Assembly (NCBI GenBank): GCA_916700875.1
Contig: CAKAKS010000031.1
Coordinates: 21,658,380-21,722,379 of the forward strand
Length of the DNA: 64,000 bases
Direction of reading: 5' to 3'
Origin: Sebastes aleutianus
Taxonomy: Eukaryota > Chordata > Actinopteri > Perciformes > Sebastidae
The notes under the pieces are model-generated. The model was not told the origin of the DNA. It did not search any database and saw only the letters and a list, made by a program, of their open reading frames with translations. Numbering within the stretch: position 1 is the stretch's first letter; each line of letters starts with the position of its first letter. Positions 34,936 through 48,289 of this stretch are shown piece after piece. A program made the position numbers and the translations under genes.

Positions 34936-35853
34936 CAATCGGCTGTTCGTTCCTGTCCCATGCTCACAACGTTCAGTGCCATTTTCGCTGTACAAATGTA
35001 GTAGTTTTAAGCCCAACCATGTAGTTATTTCCTTTTTCCTATATACTATATACATACATACATACATATACGTATATATATATATGTATATATATCACAG
35101 ATAAAGGGTCTTTCTTAGTTTATTCTGGGCACAAAGACGAACGTGTTTCAGCTATAAGCCATCATCAGCGTGATCACTCAAGCAGTAATGCCAGTTCTTA
35201 ACATACAGGTGAAGCACAGAAACCAATCGGGAAAGAGATTACATGATTACATAGTAAGATTCATTTGTGAGTGCACCGCCAGGAAACAATAAAGGAGGCG
35301 TGACCACGAATAGTTGAATGTAAATTCTATATTAGTCTCAGAGGGACACTTGCAGCAGTAACATAGACACCAAAATATTCAAATGACAAGGCTTTTAATC
35401 TGAAAACATTTGGAGGAAGTGTTACTTTACGGCGATCCAAAAATCAGCATAGAAGTGAATGTAAAAGATTAGTGAATAAAAACAGTATGTGTGTTAAAAG
35501 AGAAACTGAGAGCAGCAGAGTGGTGAGTATGATTTATAGTGCTGTGGTAATGCACATTATACTGGATTTACCACCTGAGCAGTTATAGTACAGTCTAACC
35601 ATGTGAAATCCACCATACTGACTGATCCTACATTTTCAAATCAACCACTAGAAGGCGCCACAGAAGCCTCACTTCCTTCTCCTTCTCTCCTCCTCTACTT
35701 GCATCCTCCTCTTTCTTTCATTCTTTGCTTCTTCCCTGAATCAATTCTTCCTTCCACCATCTTTCTGTCTCTGTCTCTCTCGGGGGAAACCTCTCCTGTC
35801 AACCTCCTGATCTGAAAGTATAAACGTTAAGACCCTCTGATACTGTCTGTGGC

Positions 35854-35858
<5 letters not shown>

Positions 35859-35889
<31 letters not shown>
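35859..35889. repeat. (GT)n microsatellite
   Basis: An uninterrupted GT run. Confidence 0.95.
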
Positions 35890-35891
<2 letters not shown>

Positions 35892-37194
35892 AGACAGGGT
35901 GGGGGTTTTGCAGACAGATGAGGATTTCTATCGACTGACACCTTATCACATTTTCTGTCAAATCTTGACAAATACTGTCAGACTGTGCAAATGTGTGTGT
36001 GTGTGTTATATTTAAAGCCTGCAACTCAAACTACTGGCCCGGGGACCAAATCCGACACATGAGCAATTCTTTTTTATTTTTATTTTGGAGAATGTACGCT
36101 TCCTTTTTTTTTTTTTTGCAGGGTTTCAAAATCAGAGTTTGTGTTGAACTGCACAAAAAATGTCACATAACCACTCTGGCCTGGAGCACATATTGATTAT
36201 TTATACAACTGAATATTTATTTGTGGAGTCAAGACAGATCCATCTGTACTCTGGATGAGCTTTTGAAATTTTCAAGAGAAATACTGCATTAAGACGTGGC
36301 TGTATATACCAGGGAGGGCCTCGCCTGAGGATCTAGACTCGCAGAATCACTGACATCATTTAAATCACCTCTCAAAATATATATATATTTTTTTCAAAAA
36401 GCATTTTATTAATGCAAGAACACCATTTTATTTCTATGTCTTATTTTTTTTACAGAGCAAATGCAATCGCCAGAAGAAGAAAGCTAACATTAGGCTATAA
36501 ACGAACTACACCACGGTCACATAGGCGCGAGTATAAACACAACGAGGTTGTAAGGGACGAGTCGGCGTGATGATGTGTAGTAGTCTCATTTAGCCACTTG
36601 TTAGCAACCACCTTTTTTAAGACACATAAAGGCTTCAAAATTCACGACTGGGGGTATTTAGTGATATATTTTATGTCGTAGAACAAAATGTTAAAATCTC
36701 TCAAGCTTGTGTTAACCACATACCTTATTTCAGACATCTACTTTAAAGCCCAGTCAAAAAACCCATTGACTCCCAGACGAGGAAACCAGAAGTGCAAAAT
36801 GCTAACTCATTTCCGGGCTTTAGGACTCATTCCTGTAGCCCACTATTTGTCCATGGGGAGTCATTTTGAATGGTAGTGTTTTAAAATGCCAAACATATGA
36901 CTTTATGTCAAATTCCTGTGGCTGATGTAGAGAAACCGTGTGCAGTATTTTTGCAAAAAGCGTCATGTTCAACATCACATTGGGTGCAACACAGAAGATG
37001 TGTTTTGACTTTTGGAGACTTGAGCTGAGGTTTTGCTCTCTGAGTGTCAGTTTCAACAATTGTGCTTTACAGTATGTGTCATTTTAGTGTGTTAGCAATT
37101 GAAAAAACTTTTTTTATTATTATTTTATATTACTTTTGGGTACTTTATTTCCATTTTATTTTGTTTTATGTCTGATTTTATTTCATTGCAGTCC

Positions 37195-37290
37195 TGAAAT
37201 GTTTTTGTTCCTGGTTCAACCGTGTTAAACACTTTATAACTTTGTTTTGAAAAGTGCTGTATAACAAAGTTTCTTTTTATTATTATAAAA
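37195..37290 (+). mobile_element. LINE 3' tail remnant
   Basis: 'acactttataactttgtttt' plus 'gaaaagtgctgtataacaaa', then a TTATTATTAT end, follows the L2-type fish LINE tail pattern (gaaaagtgctatataaataaa). Confidence 0.65.
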
Positions 37291-37684
37291 AAGTTATAAT
37301 TGAGCTGCATTGTGAGAAATGTAATGTTTTTGCTCAGAAGTAGTATTACTATCTGCAGTATTGTGTATTACGTCTCAGTAGGTAGTCATTATTTTAATGA
37401 ATCATGATGAGTCATTTCTTCTCTATAAGTGTTCCATCACATTTTGCTACCGTGTATTTTCGTGTATGTTTTAACAAAACAGCCTACACGCTGAGAGTCT
37501 GTGTGATCCAACACGATCAGCTGATGCGTTTTTAACGTTTATCTTTTATTTATCAGATTGTTTATTTGACTGTAAATGAGGGCTTTTGTTGCTCCTAACA
37601 GACGCTGAAGACTCATCAATGCTCAGACACATCTGCTGCTGCGAGGACGCCGCGACGCCTTCGCAGCACACGGCACGCCTCTGA

Positions 37685-37976
37685 GTGTGGGTGTGTGTGT
37701 GCGTGTGTGTGTGTGTGTGTGACATCCGTGACCAATCAAGACAGAAGCCACAGGCTTTCCAACTGCTGTCCCTCGAGACGGAGCTGCGGCCAGCCAATAT
37801 GTCACACACACACTCTCTCTCTCTCACACCCACACACCAACACACACACACATGGTGTAAGCCTGACAGATTGGTAGTTTATGGGTGTTAACAGACAGAG
37901 GGAGCCTCTTTCTTCACCATCATCAGTCATCGCCGTCAGACCCTCCTCCTCCTCACACACACAATGGCTCTGCATG

Positions 37977-38036
<60 letters not shown>
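37685..38036. repeat. Cluster of TG and CA microsatellites
   Basis: TG runs at 37685-37721 and 37981-38036, with a CA-rich segment between (37803-37851). Confidence 0.93.
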
Positions 38037-38405
38037 CTTGTTGTTTATTAAAGCAGGAAACAAACAGGGAGCTTCTGGCGGCTGCAGGTCAACACTGTGA
38101 CCCCCCAAACAAAGCCTGAGTGTGTGTAAAGAGGAAATTAAGGGGGTCCAATTCAAGGTCAGAGGTCAACAGCATGTTGACCTGGAGTGAAGAAGGAGGT
38201 CACCATCCAGACAACATCAGAAAACAGACGAGGGCTAACACGGCGTCTGGAGAATAGCAGACATTGCTAACGAGGACTTGAACATGTTAATAACACAAAA
38301 TCAGACGTTAGACCCAGTACGATCCAGCATCTTCTCTAATGTGTTCAAAGCTCCGCCCACTAGAATAACACAAATGAAAATGAAAAAATGTAAATCCAGC
38401 CATGG

Positions 38406-38721
38406 AACTGCATGTGATTATCATAAAGTGAGCATGTCTGTAAAGGGGAGACTCGTGGCTACACATAGAACCCATTTTCATTCACATATCTTGAGGTTTG
38501 GAGCGTTATTTAACCTCCTTGTCGACAAGCTAGTATGACATTGTTGATACCAGTGAATTCCTTAGGATTTCTAGTTTCACATGATACCAGTATCTTCACT
38601 CTAGCTTTAAGACTGAGCCCGCTACAACCTCTGATTGCAAGTTGCGTTAATGTGTTAAAGAATTATTGGCGTTAAAACACATTTACGTTCACGTGTTATT
38701 ATCGTGTTAACTTTGACACTA
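38406..38721 (-). mobile_element. hAT-type MITE (TAGGGCTGTCAA family) copy 3, truncated
   Basis: An inverted relative of 18362-18985. It shares, inverted, 'gaaaatgggttctatg', 'gtttcacatgat' and the end 'gtgttaactttgacacta' (rc starts TAGTGTCAAAGTTAACAC). The 3' half of the element is missing. Confidence 0.8.
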
Positions 38722-38989
38722 AATAACATATTACTGTATGTATTATTGTTTTAAAAACTGCATTTAATTTGGACCATGATGTCTGGCTGTTCTTTTAATC
38801 AGGTCAGTATTAGCGCTGGTAGGACGGTGCATTCATGGTTGTTGGTATTTTGGTCTCAGAACTATGCCTGTCTTTGGAGCTCAGAAACAGATGTGGTCTT
38901 TCAGCTGCCAATTTAGGGATTAAGTCAACAAGAGCAATGGATTTTACTTGCAGCAAAAGCAGAAATTACACAATGATGCTTAAAATGTA

Positions 38990-39420
38990 AATACCTAAAA
39001 ATGAACCAAACACTCTCCAAGCAGTAGAGAGTGGCAGTAGGCAGAGTGTTTTTGGCATCATTGGGCAAAAAGTCCTTGATAAGCTTTCAGCATATTGTAA
39101 TTCAAGTGTTCTGAGAGAAAACTTCTACACCTCCTCATGGCTGTTTTCAAATCTAGCCCGTGACGGGAGACTTTGGCCAATCACAGGTCATTTCAGAGAG
39201 AGAGAGCGTTCCTATTGGCTGTTGATTCAACGGAGGCAGCTGTCAATCACTCACAAACTCCAATCAAATAGTCAAACTAGGCAGCGCTGATCAAATATGA
39301 ATCAATATTCTGTTACTGTAAAGCCTATTTCTCACCTCAAATGTTTTCAGAAACATCTTGTAGTGTACTGTTTAGCTGTAAAATGATAAAGTTTGCTCCG
39401 GGACAAGATGTTTGAATGAG
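38990..39420 (+). repeat. Dispersed repeat related to 62344-62784, copy 1
   Basis: It shares 'ctaggcagcgctgatcaaat', 'attctgttactgtaa' and 'cacctcaaatgttttcagaa' with the copy at 62344-62784. The terminal inverted repeat seen there is not recognisable here. Confidence 0.7.
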
Positions 39421-39899
39421 ATTACAGTGGGAACATCAGTAAAGCACTCTGCATTGTTCTATGCATTCTTGCCTTTTTCTGTCCTCAGCTGCTTCATGTC
39501 GTATAAAAACTATCAACAGCTTTAAAAGACAAATGTTCTAATGATGAGTCATTTTTAGGATCAGCCTTAAGAGATCCAAAAGACCTGTAGCTAACTAGCA
39601 ATTTGCTTGTGAGGACTCGTGACTTCACTCGGGTTCAATTTGTAGAGTATACAGTGTACAGTCTGAACTCGACTGTAAGCAGGAACATCTCATTAACGTA
39701 GCCGCCGCTGGCTGGATTTGAATTATTTCTGGAAACAGTCAGACTTTCTTTAATAGCAGAATCACCACGGATCCGTTCTAACTGCTCATTAAAATCTGCC
39801 AGACCACCCCAATTTAACCATCAATCTGTAAAGAGCTGATGCTTCGCAGAACTAAACCTGCAGCGAGGTTTGAGAGAATTCTTTCTCAGTACAACACAT

Positions 39900-39900
<1 letters not shown>

Positions 39901-39942
<42 letters not shown>

Positions 39943-40007
39943 CACACGAATAATCAACAAACACCCAGAGGCGTGTGTGTTTATATTTAGTGTACATGTT
40001 TAGACAC

Positions 40008-40068
<61 letters not shown>
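39901..40068. repeat. (CA)n and (TG)n microsatellites in inverted order
   Basis: A CA run (39901-39940) and a TG run (40011-40068), 70 bp apart, complementary to each other. Confidence 0.96.
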
Positions 40069-41150
40069 GGGGGTTGGTGGCTGTCAATCAGTCAGTGGAG
40101 CATGAAGATGGAGGAGGGGCGTTGCCGTGAGGAATGAGGGAGAGACTCCCTTCTTGCTGCACATTAAATTTTTTTCCTCTTAATATTTTGTAACACTTTT
40201 TACACTTTTTAACACCGACTTTTTATCACATTTTATTCATGGTAACACATTTTATTCAGCAGCGCACAGCCGCTTCTCAAGCCTAAGGGCCCTATTTTAA
40301 CTATTATATGCTATTTTAGCATATAATTAGTAAATAATGTTTATAATAAAGTCATTTTCGATACATTTTGAGGTAAATATTGGGGTAATTTGGCAGTAAT
40401 TCCAAAGAAATGTAAAATAGGTTACTTTATTAACATGAAATTTGCGGACCAGTAAAATAAATTTGTTCCCGAATTTGATATAAGTACTATAAACAAATAG
40501 TAACAAAGACATTATGTAACAGTAAACAAATAAATTGAATTGAATTAAAGTATGGAAGAAATAAAGAAGTGTATTCTGTACTTGACTGTCTGAACGGACC
40601 AATCAGATGCTTTGTTTGTTTGGTTTGGACCAGTTTCAATAAATGTAGTCCAGTTAACTCAGACCAGTTCACTTTGCTCCATCTGTACTTCTGCTTTTTC
40701 CTCTTACCCCCCCAGCAGACTGAATATTAATATACACACACACATACACACATCCTGCAGCATACGTTCAAGGGTCAACACGCCAACGCTGGCCACAGTC
40801 CTGCAGGGGATTATGGGTAGGCTGAGCAGTAGCTGTCAGCAATGTAAAGGCCTCACTATCTTAACAATCTCACACTGTAGCTGAATCTCTCTGGAGTTTT
40901 ATATAAGTGAGATCGTCGTTCAAGCTTTTCCTTTCCCTGTAGTGTGTAAGTGTGTGTGTGTGTCTGTGTGAGCATGTGTGTGTGTGTGTGTCAGCAGCAG
41001 AGAGTGAACACACACACACACAGCAGACCAGTGCTCTCTGCTCCCTGACCATCCAACTCTGTCTCTTAAAAATTACGTTTTTATTCTACTGAATTGCAAC
41101 AGCAAAATATGTTGCAACATAAGAAATCCTGTGCACAAGCACACACTCAT

Positions 41151-41151
<1 letters not shown>

Positions 41152-41194
<43 letters not shown>
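41152..41194. repeat. (CA)n microsatellite
   Basis: A pure CA run of about 21 units. Confidence 0.96.
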
Positions 41195-41197
<3 letters not shown>

Positions 41198-41950
41198 CAC
41201 AACCACTCCAGATAATTGAAAAGCAGACAATCGCTATGCCACCAGTGGAGAGGCTCACCATGCAGCTCCCATGCTGCTTCTTAGGGAAACTTTCCTAACA
41301 GCCTGATAATGTATTTCTTATCTTTATCCAAATGGTGGAAGAGGCCAATCCGATATATAAAGATATATTAGAGAGCAGCCAGACATTTATAACCAATCAG
41401 GATGAAGCAGCCGAGTGTGGCACCTCAACGTGGTTATAAATGATGACAAAGTGAAGAAGAGGGGGACAGTAAATTCACTGTTCAGTAACGAAAGAGCTCG
41501 GCAGCCCTGAAGGAGGCAGTCAAACACGCTCGAGGTCCATATATCTGCTCGGTCAGCGAGCTGTGATTGAGCCGTGTCCATGTGAACGAGGACATAACAG
41601 GAGGTGAAACCGACAGATTTAGACGTCTGCCCCCGAGCCTACGGGATGTTAAAGGCCTCCGGAGACTGCAGTGATTATAATGTACTAACAATGTCTCAGT
41701 GTAACTACTGGTGATAACGCTCCTGATGATAATAATGATGAAGGAATGTGACCTCTGGAACAAGGACTCTTGTCAGGTGTTCTGTTAAAATGGAAATAAT
41801 GAGAATTAAATGACAGTGAATTAGTGAGCGAGTCTGTTAAGAGCAGGTGGAGAGAAAAAAAATGCAATCAGGTGTGTTCGTTCAGCCAATCAGAGTCAGA
41901 GGAAGGAGATGGTCTGAGTGGGACTGACATGCATGTATAGAGAGACGAAG

Positions 41951-42288
41951 TCCCGCCCCTTCCGGTGGACACCATGGGATCTTATTTTGGAAAAAATTGA
42001 ATGAATGGTAGTCAACGGAGAGAGATAAATATTTTTCTGATCCAATTTGAATTGCACCAAGAACCACACATATGATTTGTGTCAATTTAAAAGATAATTT
42101 TGCAAGTCAAGAAAGTCTCAGTTTGTTGTAAAACTGTTGAAGTATCAGACGTAATTAGAAACTACGCACCCAAAAGTCGCGTAAGTGACGTCTCTCTCTC
42201 TGAAGCTACGATGCCTCTCTGTTTAGTACTGAGATGTACTCACATGAGCAACACAAAGGTCCCATGGGGTCCACTGGAACGGGAGGGA
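41951..42288. mobile_element. 338 bp MITE with 30 bp inverted termini
   Basis: The left end is TCCCGCCCCTTCCGGTGGAC, then ACCATGGGAT. The right end, reverse-complemented, is TCCCTCCCGTTCCAGTGGAC, then CCCATGGGAC. I count 25 of 30 matching. There is no coding capacity and no obvious target duplication, so the superfamily is not assigned. Confidence 0.8.
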
Positions 42289-42794
42289 TTTTCATCTTTT
42301 TCTCCAAGTTGATGAGGAGGTTGCGCTCCTGTCGTGCCTGCCGTTGCTAAGCAACCAAAACCTGCGTGCTGATTTAGCAATAAAAGCCTCACTGGCAAAA
42401 CCAAACAAAGTCAAAACAAAGATAAATGGATTTTTCCAGCACCGTAAATCCCAAACAGTATAGCTTTCTACTCGATTTCTCTGTGTCAGTTGGGCTGACC
42501 TTTCAACCAGATGTTGTGACGTTCTTGGACTGAAAGGGTGAAGCGAGTAAAATAGTCCGTGGGATCATAAAGCTTTGGGTAGTCCTGCACTAAAATGATT
42601 AACTTCTCCATATATTTACCGTAGACTGATATTTACAGAAGAGAGAAAAGATGTCTGCTGGCTGTGATTGGTTGTTCCTCGTCCCGACATGCGATGTATT
42701 CTGCAACGTTGAACTATTTTCATCTCGGGGCGTATCCGTTGCACCCTGAAAAATAAGAGCTTGGGAACCCTTGTGCGCTGCGACAGCCCCTCAG

Positions 42795-42925
42795 TCCACC
42801 AAAATATCTAACTACTGGATGGATTGTCATGATATTTGGTAGAGACATGAAAGTCCCCCTCAGGAGGAATTGTAATGACTTTGGTTATCCTCTAACGTCT
42901 CATCTCTTACCATTATCAGGTCAAA
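42795..42925 (+). repeat. Dispersed repeat ('actggatggattgtcatgat'), single unit
   Basis: It matches the units at 59925-60235: 'ggatggattg.catga.atttggt', 'cccctcaggaggaat' and 'aatgactttggt.atc'. It ends near 'aggtcaaaattt'. I recognise it as a widespread fish repeat but cannot name the family. Confidence 0.75.
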
Positions 42926-43462
42926 ATTTAAAATTGTCTGATACAATATAACAATAGGATAACATTAGCATGCTAACATGATAAACCAGTGAACATTATA
43001 CCAGTCTAGCATCAATATGTCAGTGTTGTCGTAGTGTTGTTTATCTTTGGACAGAGCCAGGAGAGCTTTTTATTGAGATTGATATTGATATTCTCATCTC
43101 ACTCTCAGAGAAAGCAAATAAGCATGTTTCCCAAAATGTTGAAATATTAAAGCAAACTACTACTTTCTGCTGTTCATTAGGGAAAAGAAAAAAAAGGGGG
43201 GAAAAACCAAATGAGCACGCCACTTTAGGGACCCCCGACTGAAGAAGCTGGTTGATATGTTAAATCCTACATAACCTCCAGTTTGGAGCAGTCAGGACGG
43301 ATTTCCTGCTCTCAGTTATTTCTGTGTGTGTGTATTTATACGAGTGTGTGATGGATTATATTAACTACAGCGTTCATTTGACATAAAAGTCAGTGTGTCA
43401 TCACATTTGTTCCGTGTGTCTGTGTGTGTTCATGCTGTCTTACACAGTAAATAAAGCAGTCG

Positions 43463-43497
<35 letters not shown>

Positions 43498-44049
43498 AGC
43501 TGTATGTAGGTCAGAAGCTGCCAGGAAATCTGTGTTTTCTGTTCCTGCAAAGCGAAGCCGTCTGGTTCCTGCGTGTTCAGGTCACACTCGTTTGTCGGCC
43601 CACCAAGAAACAGGCTCATTAGGCTAATTAGTCAGATTAATACAGAGGTGACCTGCACGGCGGAGGGGCCCCGGGGCCAAACAGATGGGACGGTAGCACC
43701 ACCAACCTGTCAGTGCTGAGCTCACAGTCACTGAGTCAACAGTTCAACACTAATATGGAGCTTTCAGTCTCAACAGACTCTGTTGAGCTCAGATAAACAG
43801 TAAAACAGAAACATGACAGATTACCATGAAAATGCAACAGTGATGACACTGAGAGTGAAATACTGTCAGACTGGATAATGAAGGGAAACAGAAGGGTTTG
43901 CACAGGAGGGTGTAACACCTGGGAAGTTGCCTGTTGCCTGCATCTTTACTGTCTGAGTATCAACTGCAGCTATGGGATGATCCCTCACTGGCTTCCCAAC
44001 AGGAACATGAAAGATTAAGTTTGCAGGAATGAACGACTTTAAGTGTTTT
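42926..44049. other. Intron 1 stretch without recognised gene
   Basis: Contains a GT microsatellite at 43465-43494. I can name nothing else in it. Confidence 0.55.
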
Positions 44050-44337
44050 GTCAAACAAACACAAGACTTTCAACCAGGAGCCCAGGTGTTCGTGTCCCGT
44101 GTGAGACCTTATTTTGTCACCTCAGTCTTTAGTCACGTGACTCGTTGGTATCGTTAGTCCCGTTAGTCACGTGAGTTGCTAGTCAGTGAAGTTAACGTCA
44201 ACCACGACCGTTTCCTAACCCTAACTAAGTAGTTGTGTTGCCTAAACCTAACTTCCTGTGAAATTTATTTTGAAAGGTAACGCAAGAGGGGTACCCCGTG
44301 TGTCAGTATTTGACGAGTTGGGAGGGAGAATGTGTTG
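44050..44337 (+). mobile_element. Long-TIR element, subfamily 1, 3' half
   Basis: It starts at 'aacacaagactttcaaccag', includes 'gttgcctaaacctaacttcc', and ends 'tatttgacgagttgggaggg' plus 'agaatgtgttg'. The 5' half is missing. Confidence 0.8.
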
Positions 44338-44820
44338 TATTTTCCCACCATCAAACTCTGGTACCATCCAATCGGAACAAGACAAACTGGAAAGGAGGGC
44401 TTCAGTCCGCTTTCAGTCGTACTCAATGCGGTGTGTTTGTGGTGTGAGATACAAAATGGACCCGGATATGACAACAACAGATGTCAGATTTTGAACAGGA
44501 AATCAAAAGCTAAAATTTAAATCCATCTGCCAAGAAAGTGATCTTATAAATGATCAGCATAAGCAGCATAAACATTTATGTGAGATAATTTGGTAACCAC
44601 ATTCATGCGTATCACCACGTGATGAACTATTCAATGTCGTGTGGCATAAGGATGTACTGAAAGGGCAGTGTGAACAATAAGAATTAGACAAAATCAATAT
44701 AAGGGCTAAAAGTGTAAAGATACAACATTAGGAATATATTAAATACGAGTGTGCTGTATATTTTGGCAGTTCCTCGTTAAAATGTGACTCGGGGCATTAG
44801 ACGCCAACCATGAACTGCAA

Positions 44821-45483
44821 CAACACATTCTCACTCCATCAATTCGCTTGTTCAGTGCCTCTTGGCATCGGAGACCGACGCACGGGGTACCCTTCTTCGT
44901 GTCTGTGATGGCCTCACTACTGAGATGCCAGTGTGAATTTGCCATTTACCATTTTCTCTGTGTCCTCAAAGGTATCGCAGGAACAGCCTGATTGCCTGAT
45001 TGAGAGCACCTGGTTCTGGTGCTCCCCGAGCATAAAAGAGCCCCACTCCAGCGTTGCTCTGGTCTCTCTCCTTCACCTGGACTCATCCCTGCCAGAGTCT
45101 GCCCGGTCTGCCTTTGTTTGCCTTTTCTTTTGTTTTCGCTCACAACACCTCACACTTCATTATGCTCACACATCCACAGCTACATTACTGATGTTACTGA
45201 CTGACACACTCCACATTGGTAGACATTTCTTTACTTGCTTCATTTATTTACAATAAATACATTTCATTTGCAATCATCCACTGTCCCGCATTGTCATGGC
45301 TATGAACGGACTCTCACGCTATTAATATTACGTCACTTGCTCTGACCGTCTATTAATGCCGCCGGTGGGTTAACAATGGAGTCACATACTGTTGCTAAAG
45401 GGTGCCTCCATACGGCGGTTTCCGGTGCCGAGGGGCGCTTACCAAATGGCACTATTTGACAAGTTTGGAGTGAGAACGGGTTG
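44821..45483 (-). mobile_element. Long-TIR element, subfamily 1, with replaced centre
   Basis: The left end is CAACACATTCTCACTCCATC. The right end, inverted, is CAACCCGTTCTCACTCCAAA, then CTTGTCAAATA. On the minus strand 'cagagcaagtgacgtaatat' and 'tagcgtgagagtcc' match 31300-31345. The usual 'cctaacctaac' core is absent and unrelated sequence (about 44913-45295) occupies its place. Confidence 0.8.
44913..45295 (+). other. Unclassified insert with promoter-like and poly(A)-like signals
   Basis: This segment replaces the core of the surrounding element. It has 'gagcataaaagagcccca' (TATA-like, about 45027) and 'acaataaatacatttc' (AATAAA, about 45253), about 220 bp apart. The 5 bp ATGGC occurs at both borders (44908-44912, 45296-45300). 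The layout recalls a solo LTR or a small retroposed transcript, but TG...CA ends are not evident and no coding region is present. Confidence 0.35.
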
Positions 45484-48289
45484 TTTGAACAGGTTGCAGG
45501 TGAAAACACTTAAAGTCGTTCATTCCTTTATTGCATCTCTCTTGCACTCATTTTTTGTGACCTATCCGCTATCGCTACCGCTATCGGTCACACTGGAAGG
45601 TAAATGGTACATTGTGAACATATTCCCACTATATATGCATTTAGAACACTGACGTCAGAGATTCACCGTCTGAAAAACACATCAAACTACCGCAACACAA
45701 TACAGAACAGGCATTCCTGGTACTGAGCCCAGGGAAAACACACACACACACATATACAGGGATGACAAGGACATGGTGATTCAGAGGAGGTGACAAACAT
45801 GTAAACAACTCTATGATGTTGATGTTTGTTCTCTGGTTCTAAGAGTAGGGGGCCTACGGTACATACCACACTGAATTGTGGGTAATTACCGTCCTCATGT
45901 CAGTCATTTTATATTGTATTATCCTGTTATTTCATGATCCTGTCTACAGGTTATTTATCTGTGTACAAATTATTACCCAGATTATATACAATATCATAGT
46001 CACCTGTAAATAAAAATATAGATTAAATCTAACTAAAATACGTACAGAAGGGGCATGGGCGGTGAGATAAGTCTTCCTCTCAGGTGACGTGCAGTGCCAC
46101 AACTTCCCCGAGCCATAAGGTAGGGCAACCTCTGAGAGGCAAAGAGAAGGCCAAAAAACAATTGAGGCTCCTCATGAAGCTGACTGCTGTGAGCGTATGA
46201 TAATAACTGATGAGTGTATATTGTTATCAACTCAAACTGACAATGTAACAGCAAGGAGCTGCATCCCAGGATGGGAGCCAGGGTTTTAGAAAAACTGATT
46301 TCATGAGTCTAAATTTCTCCAGCAAAAAGCAATAGCCACCAAAAAGATCTGTACTTTTGTCTTTTTTAAAATGTATTTAAAGATCCCTCCTCTCAAAAAT
46401 GTGTTTTTCTTGTGTTTATGTCCCCTTAAAATGTCTGACCTTGACTATACTGACTTGTATCTGTGCAAAGTTTGTCACTATAGAGGTGTTTTCACGTTCC
46501 TCTACTGAGGGGGGAGATGTCTGTGCACTTCCCTACAGTCTGAGGATGCTTTCACACATAACCTGTTTTGTTCAGTTAATACGAACTCAGGTCAGTTTGC
46601 CCAGTTAGTACAGTTCATTTGGGCCGGTGTGAAAGCTGTCAATTGAACCCTGGTGCGGACCAAACAACCAAACCAAAACCACCTGAAAAAATGGTGAGAA
46701 GGTGGATTTTATGATAGCAAATATGTGATTTTTTTGCATGATTTCAAAAGCTAAACTATTAAATAAATCCATTTCCTAACTGTGAAATCTGTTCAGGAAG
46801 CGATCCTCTCATTGATCGGTATAAGGCCATGTTTATAACCTATTTATGCAAATCAACATGTATGCCCGTCAGTTCTGATCCCTGATTAACAGGTCCAAAG
46901 CTGTTATTGCTGCTGTGCTTGTATCCGACTCTGTGTGTACTCTGTCAGTTCATTAAGTTCATTAAAAAGTATGTGACAGCGAACTCATTATTGTCTCTAC
47001 CTGTTAGTCATTATTCACAACATGCGGTCGATTTGCAGTCTAATAATACTAATGCTGCTTATTATCAGTTGGGCGCTCTTTGTGACACCAAAGAACATAA
47101 ATATACACAACAGAAGCATTAAAGTGCTGCATAAACTTCTGTCAGTCACCAGAATTTGATTTCTCCCATGTAGGTCCTGATGATGCAGGATGACAATCAA
47201 TGAGTTACCCATTTTGGTGGAGGAGAGTAACTCCCTTTGGGGTGGACTTTGGGCTTTGTAACTTTGGCCTTTACATGCACAAAAAAACTCACTAAAGGAA
47301 AGGGAGAAGGCATAATAGGTCCCCTAAACCCATGTGTAAGCTGTGTAGTGTCAATGTTAACTCTTCCTCCGATCCCGAATTCCAACAAATAACGCTGATG
47401 ACATGACCTCAGTGTCCATACCGCCTTGTTGTCCCCACATCCCCAGAGAAAATCATGCCTTCAACATCTCCAAACTTGCAGCATTACCTATTTCGTGACA
47501 ACGCGGGAATGCATTTTGCCACTTCCTGTTCTGACTGGATCCTTAAACCTACGCCAGCGCATCTGCCTTCCATCTGCACACAACTCCAAACTCTTCCTCT
47601 GTGCGATCCAGCTGCAGTGCTGCAGTGTTGCAGTGAAAGTGCAAAATAAAAGCCAGACCAGTGTGACAGTTCTCCAGCAGCAGGTTTCAGAGCCCTGTTG
47701 AGTCTGACTCAACAGCGAGCGGAATAATAACGGCAATAGAAATCACAGTCACGTCAAAAGCCTCCTTGAGAAACCGCTGAGATCTATACCACTTCCTCCT
47801 GGTCCACTTGTCAGCTTTGGTTTTCTTAAATATGTTTTTCAAATCCCTCATGGGCTCTCTCTCAGTCTCTGCAGCACACGTTCTACTTCTCCTCCTGGGC
47901 TTGAGTTTTTTGTTCAGTTTTTGACAAACTAAAGAGAAAAAATGCTTCTAGCAGCAGGAGGTTAACCAGCTCTCTTTTTGACTCCACCTGTCTTTGTATC
48001 CAATAACATGTCAGAACAGAGCTGTCCGGTTGTTAATGATCTGACTGACTGAGGAGGAGGAGCATGGTCGACTGGATTCAGCATTAATATCCGCTGTTTG
48101 ACGTGCAGTCGGCCTTCAGACTGACACACGAGCCTCCTGACATCAGTCCTCATCACCGCTTTCTGACAGTGGTTTGGCACACACCAATTGGTTTTGCTTT
48201 TTTCTTTATAGAAATAAAACCCATTTAGTTCATTCTGGCGTATCAGTGGCGTGCTATCAATACAAAGTCAGACGACGGATGCTACAAAC
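45484..48289. other. Intron 1 stretch, mostly unrecognised
   Basis: Holds a probable MITE fragment at 46549-46690. The other sequence is AT-rich with no supported gene. Confidence 0.55.
46549..46690. mobile_element. Possible hAT MITE fragment
   Basis: 'tgctttcacacataacctgt' on one side and 'ccggtgtgaaagc' plus 'ggtgcggaccaaacaa' on the other recall fish hAT elements with 'ctttcacacc...ggtgtgaaag' ends. It is incomplete. Confidence 0.45.

Larger units (their letters stand above)
33518..38405. other. Intron 1 stretch, largely unrecognised
   Basis: Contains a short long-TIR family fragment (34855-34935), AT repeats (35041-35098), TG runs (35859-35889) and a LINE tail (37195-37290). The stretch 34440-34720 ('aaaggccgttccacagcgg') may be another decayed MITE. 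I see no gene. Confidence 0.55.
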
